Shown piece after piece: positions 22,524-34,822 of a stretch of 64,000 nt of DNA (positions are counted from its first letter, which is position 1; each line of letters starts with the position of its first letter). A model generated the notes under the pieces. The model saw only the letters and a list, made by a program, of their open reading frames with translations. It searched no databases and had not been told where the DNA came from. A program made the position numbers and the translations under genes. The stretch comes from Ficedula albicollis. Taxonomy: Eukaryota > Chordata > Aves > Passeriformes > Muscicapidae. The DNA lies in contig NC_021678.1 of assembly GCF_000247815.1 (NCBI RefSeq), positions 5,495,026 to 5,559,025 on the forward strand, written 5' to 3'.

Positions 22524-25500
22524 CTGAGTAAGAACAAGATTAAACAATTTAGTTGGTGATCCCTAATCCCACCCACATATCCACACACACATTGAATTAC
22601 ATGTGTGTAAATATTTACATAAACAGCATCACCACATGCCAGAGGGGGGGAGCTTTTGTTATTCAGACATTAAATCCAGTAGGAAGTGCTCTCTGCTTGT
22701 ACAGTGCAACAGATTCAGATATGTGAAATTTAGCATAACTACTAGTCTTTTTGTTTGTATAACCACTCACCAGGCTACAATATTCTGGGCAGAGGCACCC
22801 AGAGTTTAACTGACCTATGACCAACACCAAGAATGAAGAGATTCACTTGGCATGCACAGCCCCGCTCTGATTTAACAATGCTAACTTTTTGTAATGGTTC
22901 TATGATGGTATCTGTGTAGACATATCAATAACACCCAAAATGAAGCAGCAAATTGCTCCAAGGCCAGGTATGGTCCCAAGTGATTCAGCCACATTTAATG
23001 AAGGAAGTGGCACAGCGGTTATTAACTCACCCGGGTGAATGACCATTTTTCTACATGAATGACCCATTAGAGCAAAGACAGGTGTCTGATCTCCAAGGGT
23101 TATTTGATTTCATAATATGGGCTAAATTCAAAGCCTGCTGGTACAGAAGTCCTGAGCAGACCACACTACTATACCTATGGATAAACTTGTACAATGAATA
23201 AAAAAAAGTGTCAGGGCTATTGTTCTAGAGATGCTCCACATGAACTTGGAAAAACTCTCTATGAAGATCAGTATTACCACACTTGTGAAACTCCTGGTGC
23301 AGTTGCCAAAGGTTCAGAAAATTTTGCAGAGGCTAATGCCCAGGAGGGGTGTGATCAGACACAATGGGACACAGGGGCACCCCAAAGGGCTGTGGCTGGT
23401 TCTGGCATCTGCCACGCTCTGGTCTCACCTGCTCCGACTGGGTCAGCTTCATTGCATCTGTAAGGTACCCTGCGGGACAGAACATTCATCAGCACTTATG
23501 GCACGGCCGAAAAACCTGAGCGCTTCCAGAAAAGCTAAGAAAAGCCTTCAGACCTGTGTGCTCAATCCCCACATAAAGGCAGCAGTCTAGAGGGAAAGTA
23601 TTTACCAAGTTACAGTGGCTGGAAACACCTGCTGTTTTTCAGAAGTCTGAAAAAATTACTGTAAGACCTTGTAATACAAACTACACCCTTCCTATGGTAT
23701 CCTGTTGGCTTGGGTCACTCCAGTTTGTTTTTAGAACAGCAGCAATTTCCAGAAAAGCTTTGAGCATATCTTACTAGTGCTAAAAATGACAAAGTATGAA
23801 AAATTCTCAAAAATTTAGAATGATGCAAGACAATGGCAGAGAACCACCAGACAAAGAAAAGCAAGAAATATCCAGTGTATTTTTGGGTTTTGTCTTGGCA
23901 TATGAAGTGAAAGAAAACAAAAAAGTATGCATTTTAGAATGTAAGTGCAATCCCTCATCACTCTAAGTATTCATAAATACCAAAGAAACTATTAGTTTCT
24001 CACCTTATGGGGTTTTCTAGTATTTATGAATTGAGTGAAAATGCCTGGTTTCTAGATTACCATGTTCAGAGCAGCCACTTACTTTGTCTCCACACAAGCC
24101 CTGTCACTGAAAATGTCCTACTTGTTGCACCAGTTCAGACCTCCTTTCTTATTCTGCCAAGTAGCTGCACACTGTCAGAGAGCTGAGGGACTCCAACACA
24201 AAAAATTAAGCAGGACTATTTAAATGGACAGGTAAATGCACAGGATCTCACAGGGGACAGACTGTCCCTGCAGTGTCGAGGTCTGTGATGCAATCTGCTG
24301 TTTTGCTTGAGTTCTGGGAAGCTCATCACCTGTTCTTAGCTGCCTTGATGCAGACATTAGGAAAGGGAAGTTTTGTAAGCAAACATTTGTCCTTTACCAC
24401 TGTGACCTCGCCTATGAAAGCAATAAAGAAAATGCAAAGTATACAGTGAAACTGGCTTAGAGCAGGTACACAACTTCAGCCTGTGCATACCACAAGGCGT
24501 TGGCTTCATCTTCAGTCAAAAACTGCCTTCACAGTGATAATCATCCCCAATCAAAACAGCTTTGGAAATGTCTGACTTTAGCTGCTCATATGAGGAAAAA
24601 AAATCAAATGGGTTCTTGATCTGGACTGAAAAACAAACTCACATTTTAAAAATAAAAATTTTGCAAGTAACTAGACATTCTATTTACAGCAGAACCATCA
24701 AGGCCAACTCCTGGCCCTGTGCAGGACACCCTAAGAATTCCATCTGCCTGAAAGCATTGTCCAAACACTTCTTGAACTCAAGACAGGCTTGGTGCATACT
24801 AAAATGTGAGAAATAACCTACTCACCAGCAGCTTTTTTGTGACAAGAAATTGCTTCTTCATATTTTCCTGCTGCCAACAAGCGGTCTGCTTTTCTGCTTT
24901 GCTGGTGAGCCTGAAAATTAAGAAAAAAACATTACATCAATGAGGGTTAATGGACAAATAGTTATATCTGTCTTAAAAGCAACCAGTATATCTGAAAAAC
25001 CTGTACTGATTCCAGTTCTCAGGCTTTTAGTTTCAGATCTTCATTCCCTTCCAAGCTTTGTAATTGAACTTTTTCAATACTACCTTACAAGAGTCTATTC
25101 TGGTAAGAACCAAAGTTTGTTAATGCAGCAAAACTGTTGCATACACAACAAAATACTTTTGAAGCTGTTCCTCAGAAAGCAAATGTTCTCCTTTCTAGGC
25201 AGGTACTTACCATAGTGATGTAAAAAGAACATTAGGCCAAAAGAAGTATGAGAAATTTTAAGCATTTTGGACCAATTTGCCTGGCAAAATGCAAGATATT
25301 TGAATTGTTCTATTACACCTTACAGCTGATTTGACATTTTCTGCTGCCCCATGCCCAAGACATTTTGCCTCTTGGGTGAATAATTTGCTTTTTTTTGTCT
25401 GCAGCTTACAAAAATTAATGGTAGCAGCACAGCCACAGTAAAAAGTATCAAAGTCAGGTTGCTGCTGTACAACAGTTAAATCTATACTAGTAAACCAGAA

Positions 25501-28500
25501 ATCTATACTAGTAAACCACTAATGTAAACAACCAACACAGACTAAGGTTGCTGCTGAAAGCAAGCATTTGATGCAAGTATTTGCATATGCTCAGCGAGAA
25601 ACTATTGCATAACCAGCACTGCAACATTCATGAAAGCAAGTCTTCTTTGTCATTACTACAAGACAGTGATTTTATGGCCCTTCCTCCAAGACAAGCTGTG
25701 TAATGTGAAAGGCTACAAGTGCTAGCTGGTGAGACTGTCAGTTACACACATGGTTCAGGACTGCTTTACTACACCTTGAGCTTGAAGTAAACAGACATCA
25801 GGTACTGATACTTACATGGTACTGATATTAACATCCATTTAAAATACAAGTCCCAAAATGCAAGTTTGTCATTTTTGTCTGACAAGTGGAGTTATGTCCT
25901 ACAGTATTATAGGAAGTCCAGAGTTCTACCAGAATCTTAACAGCTCTGACATCACAGAAGAGAATGACTTGTAGAGAAAACACCTGTTTGGGCAACAGCT
26001 GTCATTAAGCAATCTCTGGAAATTACATCACTCCACGAAGACACTTGGCTTTCCTAAAACTGATTTCATACGCTAATATGGTATGTACTTAAAAACCCTA
26101 AAACACAACTCCTTGATTCTTCACAAGAAATATTCTTTGTTGTATTCTTCTTCCTCACCTTCATTGAATTCTCAGAGCATTGTCAGCATTTCCCATTTCT
26201 TCTACCCTTAGGTTAAATAATCTTAGCAGAGGAAGAGTTTCTCTACTGGAAAATCATCTGTTTTATGGCCTTTTTCTATGGACTCCTACAAATGACATAT
26301 GCCAGAAAGATAACTTATTTCCCATTGATAAGAACAAACAGTATCAGCACAGATAGAACCATGTCCTTGGTTATTCCCTGGCAGCTTGTCCCATTACAAA
26401 TTAGTTATGTCATGGACATAAAAATACCTGAGCTAGTTCTCTGCAAAACAATTTTTCAGTAAATTAGTATTGATACTACTGCTTCTGCAAACTGCATGGG
26501 CAGGTCTAAAAAAAACAGGGAAAGAGGAAACAGAATAGCCAGAGACAGAAGAGTTAAGAAAGCAATTCAACAAGTCAGAGGACAAGTTCCATTTACTAGT
26601 TTCTACATATAAGAATTTGAGTCCCATTGTTTTCAAAGATTATTAAGATATGTTTTAAATAGATGGAAGATGATCTTGTTCAAATCACTTAAGCATATGC
26701 AGAACATCTGAGGACATTTAGTTCTTATTTGATTGAGCAATTATTTCCATTCTCAATTAATTTCCAGTGAAGCTGAAAGGACTCTGAAGAAGTTGGGCTG
26801 AAATCTGACTAAAATTAGGAAAACAACAGTTTGCTGGCTAAACCAAAACCTAGGGTCCTCTGATGACAAGGTCACAATGCCTTTCTTGCCCTTACATCAA
26901 AATATACATGTCAGCCCATCCTACTCTGATGCAACAGATTTCCCAATGGGAACAACAGGAGCCATACCAGAAAAACATCAGTTTTAAGCACAGCCCTGTG
27001 TGAGAAAACTAGCTGTTTTGCAGTCAGTCATGGGCAAGGAACTCTTATTTTTCTATCTTTTCCTGACAGGTTGACAAGAAAATACTTGCTCATTTATTCT
27101 AACCTGTGTTTATTCCAATTAGTTGATTGTGGAAGGACCAAGGAATTTCTTCTGCTTTCACAGTAGCTTATTTATCAACAAACAATTTGAAGAAAGTAGT
27201 AGTGCTGTTTCCTAGCAGTAAGTGATGAAGCTGCAACAGAAGTAGATGCTTGCTAGCCATTATCATGGATGAGCTTCTACATCTTGTCTACTCTGATGGT
27301 TTAGTCTTAGTGCTCAGTTACACTCAGCCATGCAGCTTCCAACCACTGTTAGCATATCTATTTTGAACTCAGAGTGGTCTGTATCCCATTATAAAACTGG
27401 CAATGGAAGGACTCATCCTCTGTCATAAAGAGAAGATTACTCTCAAATTTATCCCTGGTCTGATGTCATGCTAGAGGAAAGTATTTACACAACAGTGCTG
27501 GAGTTGTAATGCTCGTTCCCAGCAGATTCAAGCAGGATTGCTTTGACTTTGGTCTCACTGCTGAGATTACAGAAACACCTGCTGCTTGACTGTGGTGGGT
27601 TTATAGATCTGATTTTTCTTTCCTCTTCTACTTGCAGTGCTGGAAATTAATGTAGGATGGAGTGTAAGAATAATTATAATTTATTAACAAGCTATAGAAT
27701 TGAGAAGGGGAAGCAGGTTGACAACTACTCTCAAATGTCCCTCCCAACCCTGATGAGCAGGAATTGCCAGCAGGCAAGTGGACAAGTGTAACAACTTGAC
27801 TCTTGCAAGAGGAAGCAAGTGTGAGTAAAGGATGGCCAAGCTAAAAGGTTTCCTCACCCTGCTCCAATATATTTGGTACTCGAGAGATTTGTGTAAGCCT
27901 TACTGCATGACTTGAAGCATTCTGAACTAACTGCAGAAGGTAAGGTAGATGTTTTCCCACACACTTTCTAAATGTAGTTGAGATGCTGAGAGATGACACC
28001 TGCTTTAATAAGTTTGTACTGCTATTCTAGAGAAGTGTTTTTATTTGATCTTTCCACCTGACTAGCCCAAATCATTACCTATGTAATCTCTGAACAGCAG
28101 AATAAACCCCAATCAAACCTCTAGAACAGCAATGAGAGTCTCCTCTTTACCTTCAGCTTTCTTTAACCAAAATTTAACGCTCCATTTCTTTGTTTTTTTC
28201 CCCACTATAGACTAGATAATGATGTGACTGTAGGCTGTGAGAAATAAAGCCATAAGGCCCACTTGCCAGATTTATTATTGCTCCCTCAAAGGAAAAAATA
28301 TCAATGTTTTCTTTCTAGACATAGCACACTGTTACAACTTAAAGGACTACCACAGTATGATTCTGGCTTAGGTTACAGGGATAAGGAGGGAAAACTGCTA
28401 CTCTTCCCATACAATTCTAGTTGATGGCTAGCTATTGTGGAAAGGAGCACAACAGGAAAAAATCTGTTTGATTCAACAGTATTTTCAAAAGGCAGATGTA

Positions 28501-31500
28501 GTAGTACTCATTTGCAAATAGAGTAGGCCTAGTGTCCTCTCCTAAGAGCAGTCATTTGCAACAGTGGTCCTGTAGCTGAGACAAGCATGTTTTGTTTTTC
28601 CCTGTTCCACTAATGGGAACAGTTCTTCACTGGACAAAGCCTTGCATAAGATGTTATCTTACAGCCTTCTTTGTATATTACAAAGGACTCACCAGAAAAT
28701 GATGTATTTTAATGGGATTATGGAGCACAGATAACAGCACTTTACTTAAAATGACAAAGGCAGGAAAAACACAGCTGCTAAAATGATGAGGCCTGATGAA
28801 AGTGCAAAGAAGTTTCTGTTTGTAAATGTTTTAAGTGAAACCACAGTTTGATGTTGCTATCATCTATTTCATGTTATGGACTGTGCATACCAGTTATTCT
28901 TGCCAGAAAATATTAATACCTGTGTTCTCCTACTGCTGAAAACAAGGAGGAAAGGGGTTTTTGAGAGATGAGGGATCTATTTTAGGATTTGTTTCCTTAA
29001 GTGATATAGGTCTGATTTTTATTTTGAACAGTCAAAGTGCACACTGCATTGCTTCTCTATTATCCAGAAGAGTGCTAAGTGTTTTCCATGTGGGTGTTTA
29101 CAGCAGCACCCACAAAGGGTGGGATGACGTGATGCACCATGGTTCTTCCCACCCCACACTCACTATCAGAGGCTACACTGACAGAAGCCTCTTTCAAACC
29201 CCTTCTTACCAGGAAATGGTGAATTTAGAAAGGTTTGAATGTGTATGTCCTCATTTGCAGTGAAAAAATGTAAAGAAGAGAGAATACAAGTACAAAACCT
29301 CATATGAGAGGTCCAAGAATAAACTATGGCCATCCATTTATTTTAAAAAGTGCAACCTTGATCAGGGTGACAATGGAAAATGCTTGTATTTACTGGCAGT
29401 TGCACTAAAAGTAAAAATAATAAAGAGTTGTACTGTAACTTATGCTAAATAATGAGAATAAATTTGCAGTAAAACTGAAGAAATGGTAATGGTGTGGCTT
29501 TACCAAGAGAAGCAAGCCCCCATTTTTAAATACTTGTATTCTGTATGGGAAGATGACTAAAGATCAACCAAAAAATGGCAGAACCCATTGTGGCTGTTCA
29601 ACCAAGACCACTAGTTGCATGTTAGCTCAGTTTCCTGTTTATGAAAGCCTGTAGCAAGGTTGACAGAACAGTGACTCAACTATGTAAATGATAGGTTAGT
29701 GTACCTATAGAGCAAAGCAAATATGTGACACTATCATGAGAATATTAATGTTGAGAATACAGACTCCTCACTCACTTTGTATTGTATTGTAAAGATGTTA
29801 AAGTTTAACTTGCATGTAAGCAGTAGTATTAGACTTTAATATAGGGGCAGACAAGCAACCAGTTGTTTAGGCAACCCCCATTAATTGACTAAATGGCTCT
29901 AATTGACTACGTGTGTTCCCAACATATTCCAAGTTTCAGATAAAATGAGTTCCTCACCATGCAAATGTAATTAAAAGATCTGGAATGAACCCAACTTGCA
30001 TTCATACTGCTCAAGTTAGTTGGACTCTTCAAAACACCATACAGGCAGAGCTGCAGCCCCTTCCCTGGTCACCTGCACCTTCATTAAGGTGTTGTCTCCC
30101 TTTACCCACCGCACAGCCAAACCAAGCTCATTCAGTTCCTTTTCATCCACTTAGTATGATAAAGCACTAAATGCTTCAACTTGTTTTTCAGAGCCGTTTT
30201 CAGACTCACAGAATGAATTAGGTTGGAAAAGACAGTGAGATTGAGTTCAGTCTATGACTGAACACCACTGTGTCAACTAGACCATAGCATTGAGGCTATC
30301 AAAAGCTTTGTCCAGTCTTTCCTTATCCAGGGACGGTGACTCCATCACCTCCCCCTGTAGGCATTTTGTGTGCCTACAGCTCTCAGCTGCCTCTGCAATG
30401 TTCTTCTTATCCCAGTATGTATAATGTGTCACAACTGGTGCTACACAAGTCTTGCTAACTGGAGGTTCGAAGCTAAGCAAGAACCATTCCATTGCCCTGA
30501 TAAACAAAACCAGTTTAGGTTTCTGTATGTAGCCCTAAACCACAAGGCTCGAGCTGTTACAGCAACTGAGCTACTTCTCAATAGGAGCATCTGAACTATT
30601 ACAACCAATTGTCCAGTAAACAAGCTTCCAAGAGCAACAGTTTCAAAATAAGTGGGGCAAAAAGGCTTCAGCTGTGCCTTCAGTCTGTCTCACCAAGCTT
30701 CTCTGAGATGGCTTCATCTGGGCCTTTAAACTGCAGGTCATGCTTACTCAGAGCTGAACTCTGTGGCCTGATGACAGGCATATAATGCCAGTGTGACACA
30801 ACAGAAAGGCACTGCTGGTAGGTACCCAAACAGCACAGGTACAGTGAGGAAATAATACCTGTCAACCACCCATCACTTAGCTAATTATGTTCTTGACTGG
30901 GAGCTGCTGCAAGTTGTTTTATGTGCCACAAGGAATAGTTTTGTGTTGTGCTTTTACAGCAGTTATATGCCTGCACACAACATGGTCGAGCTTTTCCAAG
31001 GTGGCCATTAAGCCATTATTGATCTGGCTGATCAGCTGAGTATCTGAAGCACCTCCAGTCACTTTACTCAGATATGCTGCTGTGTCTATGGATTTACACC
31101 CTTCGGTTCTCCCACCACCATGGTAAAAACAGACTTTGTGTTACGCATGTCTATCTAGTAATATGTCCCCTTTTGTTACCTTACAAGGCTGTTCTCTCTT
31201 ATTTGAGTTCCGAATTGGGTGCATCTGCCTTTGTTTTGGTTTCATTTTACACTGGAAGATCAAGTACAGCAGCTGTCAGGTTAAGACTGAAAAAAACAAA
31301 ATCCAAGAAAACAAGTGGGGCTCCATGGATGTTTCTGTAGATTAACATAATATTCCTGGTTTTCCAATGAAAATAACAGACGTGCAGCTGGCATTAAGTC
31401 TCAAACACATCAGTGTGGTTTAAATTCTTTAGTCTCCAGTATAAACTTTCATGGGTGTTTTCTATTTTCTCCTCTTTCACTTCCATATCACATATTGATT

Positions 31501-34481
31501 CTGCTTGTCTTTTGCCTTTGTGTGTATGTAGTATTACCTCACTTTGAAATAATTTGTTAAAGTAAACCATTGATTGGCTTGCACTGGAATGGTTGCTATC
31601 AATGGCTAGCAGCATTAATATTAAAAGCTTTCATTATATAAGATTCTTGGAATACACATTTTGCGCTATTATCACTCCAGCTATCGGTCTATGCTTTCTG
31701 GTTTTCACTTAAACAGCAGCTCTTCAAGCTGGGTCCTTTATGCTTCACGAAACTTAGAGGTGATAGATATTCACCAGATTTTGGACTGTATTTTATTACA
31801 AACCATACAAATACTACTACTTTGCAGGAAGAATACAAGGTAGAGGTGGTATGACTCCTTAGCTACAGGACAATTCTGAGCTGTTAAAGTAGAATCTGCA
31901 GAATTATGAAGTCCTGGGTGTCAAACTCTGTTTAAGGAGCAATTTCTAGTCTCTTCCTGAGGTTAATACTATTTGCCTCACTTTTACTGTGTTACTTTCA
32001 AGCTTCTGACAGTCAGCAGCATGTGATTGTGCTTCTTGACTTGTAACTTTTGCTCCTACACCTAAGGGTAGAATTGTATCTGGATGTGGGATCAAAGTTC
32101 TTTGCCTAAATCATACGGCAGTAGGAATTGCCCCTACGGTAAGCAGCAGAGAGAAGCTCTCAAGATGCTCTGTAAAAACATGCAGTGTTCATAAAACACT
32201 TGTCTTTATGCTTTTACATTGTGAAAATAATGTTGAGATTTTTTTGGGTCTGGATTATGTGTGAAATAAGTAATCAGCTGGGCTAGGTACCTGCTATATG
32301 GCTGTCTGCTGGTACAGGGACTGCACTTAGTTCATGCTGGTTTTAAGTTCCACGGCATAACCTAAAAATTTTATTTGTGAGGTTGAAGAAGACTTAGTTC
32401 CAGAAAGGTAAAATATTATTTTAGGGAAATGTATATTTCAGAAATTTCAGAGAGACAAAACAATATATATATCATGGCTTGCCAATTTTCACAAAACTGA
32501 TTTTTCATCAGTTAAGGCTTTAGAACTTACCACAGTACTTGAATATTGTTTTGTCTTGTAAAAATTGTTCATTAATTGTGAATTGGAGCATCTAGTCTTA
32601 GTTACTGGAAAGCATGGATAAAGTCCTCATTTCCCTGGCCAGTTGATCTGACCTCAAACCCAAACAAACAAACAAACAAAAACAAAACAAAAAAACACCA
32701 AACCAAAAAAAACAAAACAAAAAAAACAACCCACATTCGACCCCTTAAACAAAACAAAAAAAACCAACCCACATTCAACCCCTTACACTTTAATGCCATA
32801 TCTTATATTCAAAACAAAAAAAACAACCCACATTCGACCCCTTACACTTTAATGCCATATCTTATATTCTCCTCGCTTTAATTATGCTATTTTTCTGAAA
32901 TTTCTGAAATATACATTTCCCTAAAATAATAACCATGACACTATACCCATTCAACCCTCTTATCATGAGGAGTTTCATGATGCTTGACACAACCTGAATG
33001 GATGTGTCACTTTTCTGTATATGATGATCCATTACTATATTGCACAGCAGTTCAAGAAAGCTTGGGACACTCTCAGGCAGTAGGAACATATTCACAGGCA
33101 AATTCATAATTTTGTGTATGAAAGTGTGTAAAGCAACTCTTTTTTCTGTATCATCCATTACAAAGAGGTGTCTTGACCTTACTGTCAGCCTGGAGCTAGA
33201 CAGGCATGGTAACTGCACGCTCCTGCTGTGGTCACAAGATCATAAACCAGGCTTTAGTCACAGTCATGTCACTCCTACAATCCTTCTAAGTGGTCTCAGT
33301 AAGAAATACTACTGACTGGTGATATTGCCAAAAAAGTTGCTACTTTCAGACATTTACTAGTGAATATACAATTAAAATTTTCTCTTTAGAATCTTTTGCA
33401 CCAGACCTACATTTTAAAACGTTTTTACAATATCTATGAAATAGCTTTAGTTTAGTCCTCCTGCATTACCATGGCGTAAGTTCCCTTGATTTTGACCTCA
33501 TGATATCAACAGCTTACAAGAGATTTCCTGCTGTTTCTTATTTCAGTTAGTCTTTCAGTAGACAGAGTAAAGAGTGAGACAGTGTGATGATAATGTACCC
33601 GGAGTGGGTCTGCATCATTGCACAATCTACAGATCTAAACAGACCATCTTCCTACTACACTGTCAGCCCTAATTCCACAGGTGGTATGCAATGACAGTTG
33701 TTATAAGTCTTTCTGAAACTAAGGAGAGCAATCCAGAAATACCTGACTGACTCTGTAGGCAAGGATTTGTCAGGGCTGATGCCATCCTGGCATAAATAAG
33801 ATTTGCTTAAAACCTAAACTGACACAAGTCTCTGAGGTTTGCATGGCAATGTCTAAACAATTCCTAGATCAAACTCATTCCTGGAAGCAATACAGCTGTA
33901 TTTTCAGTGTGCTGCCTCTGTTTAACTGGACTGTCGGACCAAAGCTTGTTTTCCAAGGGAATGCTCTGTGTATCACCACATACCCAAGATACAGCTTGGG
34001 TAAAATCCACAAGGTAGCAGAGAATTAACTCTTCTTGATCTAGATCTTGTCTATGGGACAGAGACGCATAGGTTGTTTAACATCTGATTAGCTTTTGTGA
34101 AGAAGCATTTTTTAGACCATCTGTGTTTCAGTTCGGGTTCCTTAGAATTTAGTTTAAGCAAAGCAATCACTGATTTAACGTTTTAAAACATTTCACCTTC
34201 TGAAATTAAAAGAAGCACTTAGCCAGTAGTGGGCCCTGACGAGCCTCCAAAACTCTTGAAACTCTCATGGATATGGCCTGTGTCATCTAGACCTTTCCTC
34301 TAGAGGCTTCCTTCCTGAACTTCCTTGTCGCTCGCCTTCTCAAGGCGAAAGCACACACCTCTCCAATCTAAACAAGCCGCGACAGGCAGGGTCCCCAGGG
34401 CGCGTCCCCTCTCGCCGCGCTCCCGGGCACGGAGCAGCGCTGTCCTCGGCGGGGCCGGGCCGAGCGCACCCCCGCCCTCCC

Positions 34482-34541
<60 letters not shown>

Positions 34542-34822
34542 TCCGGCCCGGGACGGCCGCTGGGCCCCGCTCCCGTCCGGGCAGGGCCTCACACGACACC
34601 CGAACAGGTGTTTGGGGCGGCGGAGAAAGAAAGGCGGCAAAACTCAGGTTCAGGTTGCGCCTCTCCGCCCGGTTACCTCCTGGGGGTAGGAGCCGAGGGC
34701 TGTCACCCTCTCCCCGCTGTCTGAGCGACGTGAGCAGCGGCGGCACCGGCTGACCCGACGCGCCGCCCTTCCCCTCCACTCCCCGCGCTCACCAGGTTGA
34801 GGGGCCCCTCCATCACTTCCAT
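21807..34822 (-). CDS. NRBF2: NRBF2, nuclear receptor-binding factor 2, complete four-exon gene
   Basis: NRBF2 is a regulatory subunit of the class III PI3-kinase complex I (ATG14, BECN1, VPS34, VPS15) that supports autophagy, and was first described as a nuclear receptor cofactor (established knowledge). Coding exons on the minus strand are 34793-34822, 24826-24910, 23429-23469 and 21807-22523. They join in phase to about 290 residues, close to the 287 of human. The N-terminus [20 protein letters not shown] starts the MIT domain (about residues 4-85). LLFLL near residues 144-148 fits an LxxLL motif. A coiled coil spans about 169-211 ([19 protein letters not shown]), and the conserved tail has [17 protein letters not shown]. 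The start ATG is at 34822-34820; an in-frame ATG eight codons upstream has poor context. Confidence 0.96.
22524..23428. other. NRBF2 intron 3
   Basis: A 905-bp intron bounded by a minus-strand GT donor at 23428-23427 and an AG acceptor at 22525-22524. I recognise no transposon or RNA in it. Confidence 0.6.
23429..23469 (-). CDS. NRBF2: NRBF2 exon 3, 41 nt
   Basis: This small exon encodes [13 protein letters not shown] after completing a split GGG codon with exon 2. The minus-strand acceptor is GCAG (AG at 23471-23470) and the donor is GTGAGA from 23428. The peptide fits the end of helix 2 to helix 3 of the MIT domain. The split codon gives Gly at about residue 39, where human has Thr, a residue difference worth confirming. 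Confidence 0.93.
23969..24031. repeat. Nested inverted repeat (hairpin)
   Basis: The arms ATTCATAAATAC (23969-23980) and GTATTTATGAAT (24020-24031) are perfect inverted repeats. Between them lies a second small hairpin, GAAACT-ATT-AGTTTC (23985-23999). Its origin is unknown; it may be a chance or a short transposon relic. Confidence 0.7.
24683..24793 (-). mobile_element. CR1 LINE fragment, antisense
   Basis: Contains CCAACTCCTGGCCCTGTGCA, GGACACCCTAAGAATTCCA and CATTGTCCAAACACTTCTTG, all reverse-complement CR1 3' sequence. It shares these blocks with the longer copy at 35318-35720, so both come from related subfamilies. Confidence 0.85.
24826..24910 (-). CDS. NRBF2: NRBF2 exon 2, MIT domain
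   Basis: The minus-strand acceptor is TTTTCAG with AG at 24912-24911, and the donor is GTGAGT from 24825. It encodes [20 protein letters not shown] followed by ISCHKKAA, the first two MIT helices, plus one base of the next codon. It is almost identical to mammalian NRBF2. Confidence 0.97.
25479..25520. repeat. 21-bp tandem duplication
   Basis: Two adjacent copies of AAATCTATACTAGTAAACCA plus one base lie in NRBF2 intron 1. Confidence 0.85.
30205..30385 (-). mobile_element. CR1 LINE fragment, antisense
   Basis: Blocks reading TTAGGTTGGAAAAGACAGTG, GACTGAACACCACTGTGTCA and GGGACGGTGACTCCATCACC match the reverse complement of the CR1 3' region. It is diverged and lies in NRBF2 intron 1. Confidence 0.85.
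32414..32931. repeat. 38-bp perfect inverted repeat around an A-rich repeat block
   Basis: Arm 1 is 32414-32451 and arm 2 is 32894-32931. Arm 2 is the exact reverse complement of arm 1, whose core is TTTTAGGGAAATGTATATTT. Flanking bases do not continue the match on either side. The 442-bp interior contains the (CAAA)n tract and tandem copies described separately. Confidence 0.92.
32655..32875. repeat. (CAAA)n-rich tract with 60-bp tandem copies
   Basis: A CAAA/CAAAA tract (about 32658-32727) is followed by three copies of CAACCCACATTCGACCCCTT, with small variants. The second and third copies (from 32750 and 32810) are full 60-bp units ending AATGCCATATCTTATATTC; the first is cut short after CCCCTTA. 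Confidence 0.9.
34486..34539. repeat. 54-base G homopolymer
   Basis: An uninterrupted run of G on the plus strand (C on the NRBF2 sense strand) lies in intron 1 about 250 bases from the exon 1 donor, flanked by CCCTCCCCGGA and CCTCCGGCCCG. It generates poly-Gly and poly-Pro ORFs that are not genes. The length may be unreliable in the assembly. Confidence 0.95.
34793..34822 (-). CDS. NRBF2: NRBF2 exon 1 coding part, 10 codons
   Basis: ATG at 34822-34820 opens [10 protein letters not shown], identical to the mammalian N-terminus, and the donor GTGAGC begins at 34792. An in-frame ATG at 34846-34844 would add MCPQPPPP, but it has C at -3 and T at +4, so the downstream start with G at +4 is preferred. 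Confidence 0.95.

Larger units (their letters stand above)
23470..24825. other. NRBF2 intron 2
   Basis: A 1.36 kb AT-rich intron. It holds a nested hairpin at 23969-24031 and an antisense CR1 fragment at 24683-24793; otherwise the DNA is unique. Confidence 0.6.
24911..34792. other. NRBF2 intron 1, 9.9 kb
   Basis: A large AT-rich first intron. It holds CR1 at 30205-30385, A-rich tandem copies at 32640-32875 flanked by a 38-bp inverted repeat, and near the exon 1 end a CpG-rich part with a 54-base G run. The rest is unique DNA in which I recognise no gene or RNA. Confidence 0.6.

Noticed and set aside
34300..34779. 159-codon and 142-codon poly-Pro/poly-Gly ORFs
   Set aside because: They arise from the 54-base G run and CpG-island composition and overlap NRBF2 intron 1.
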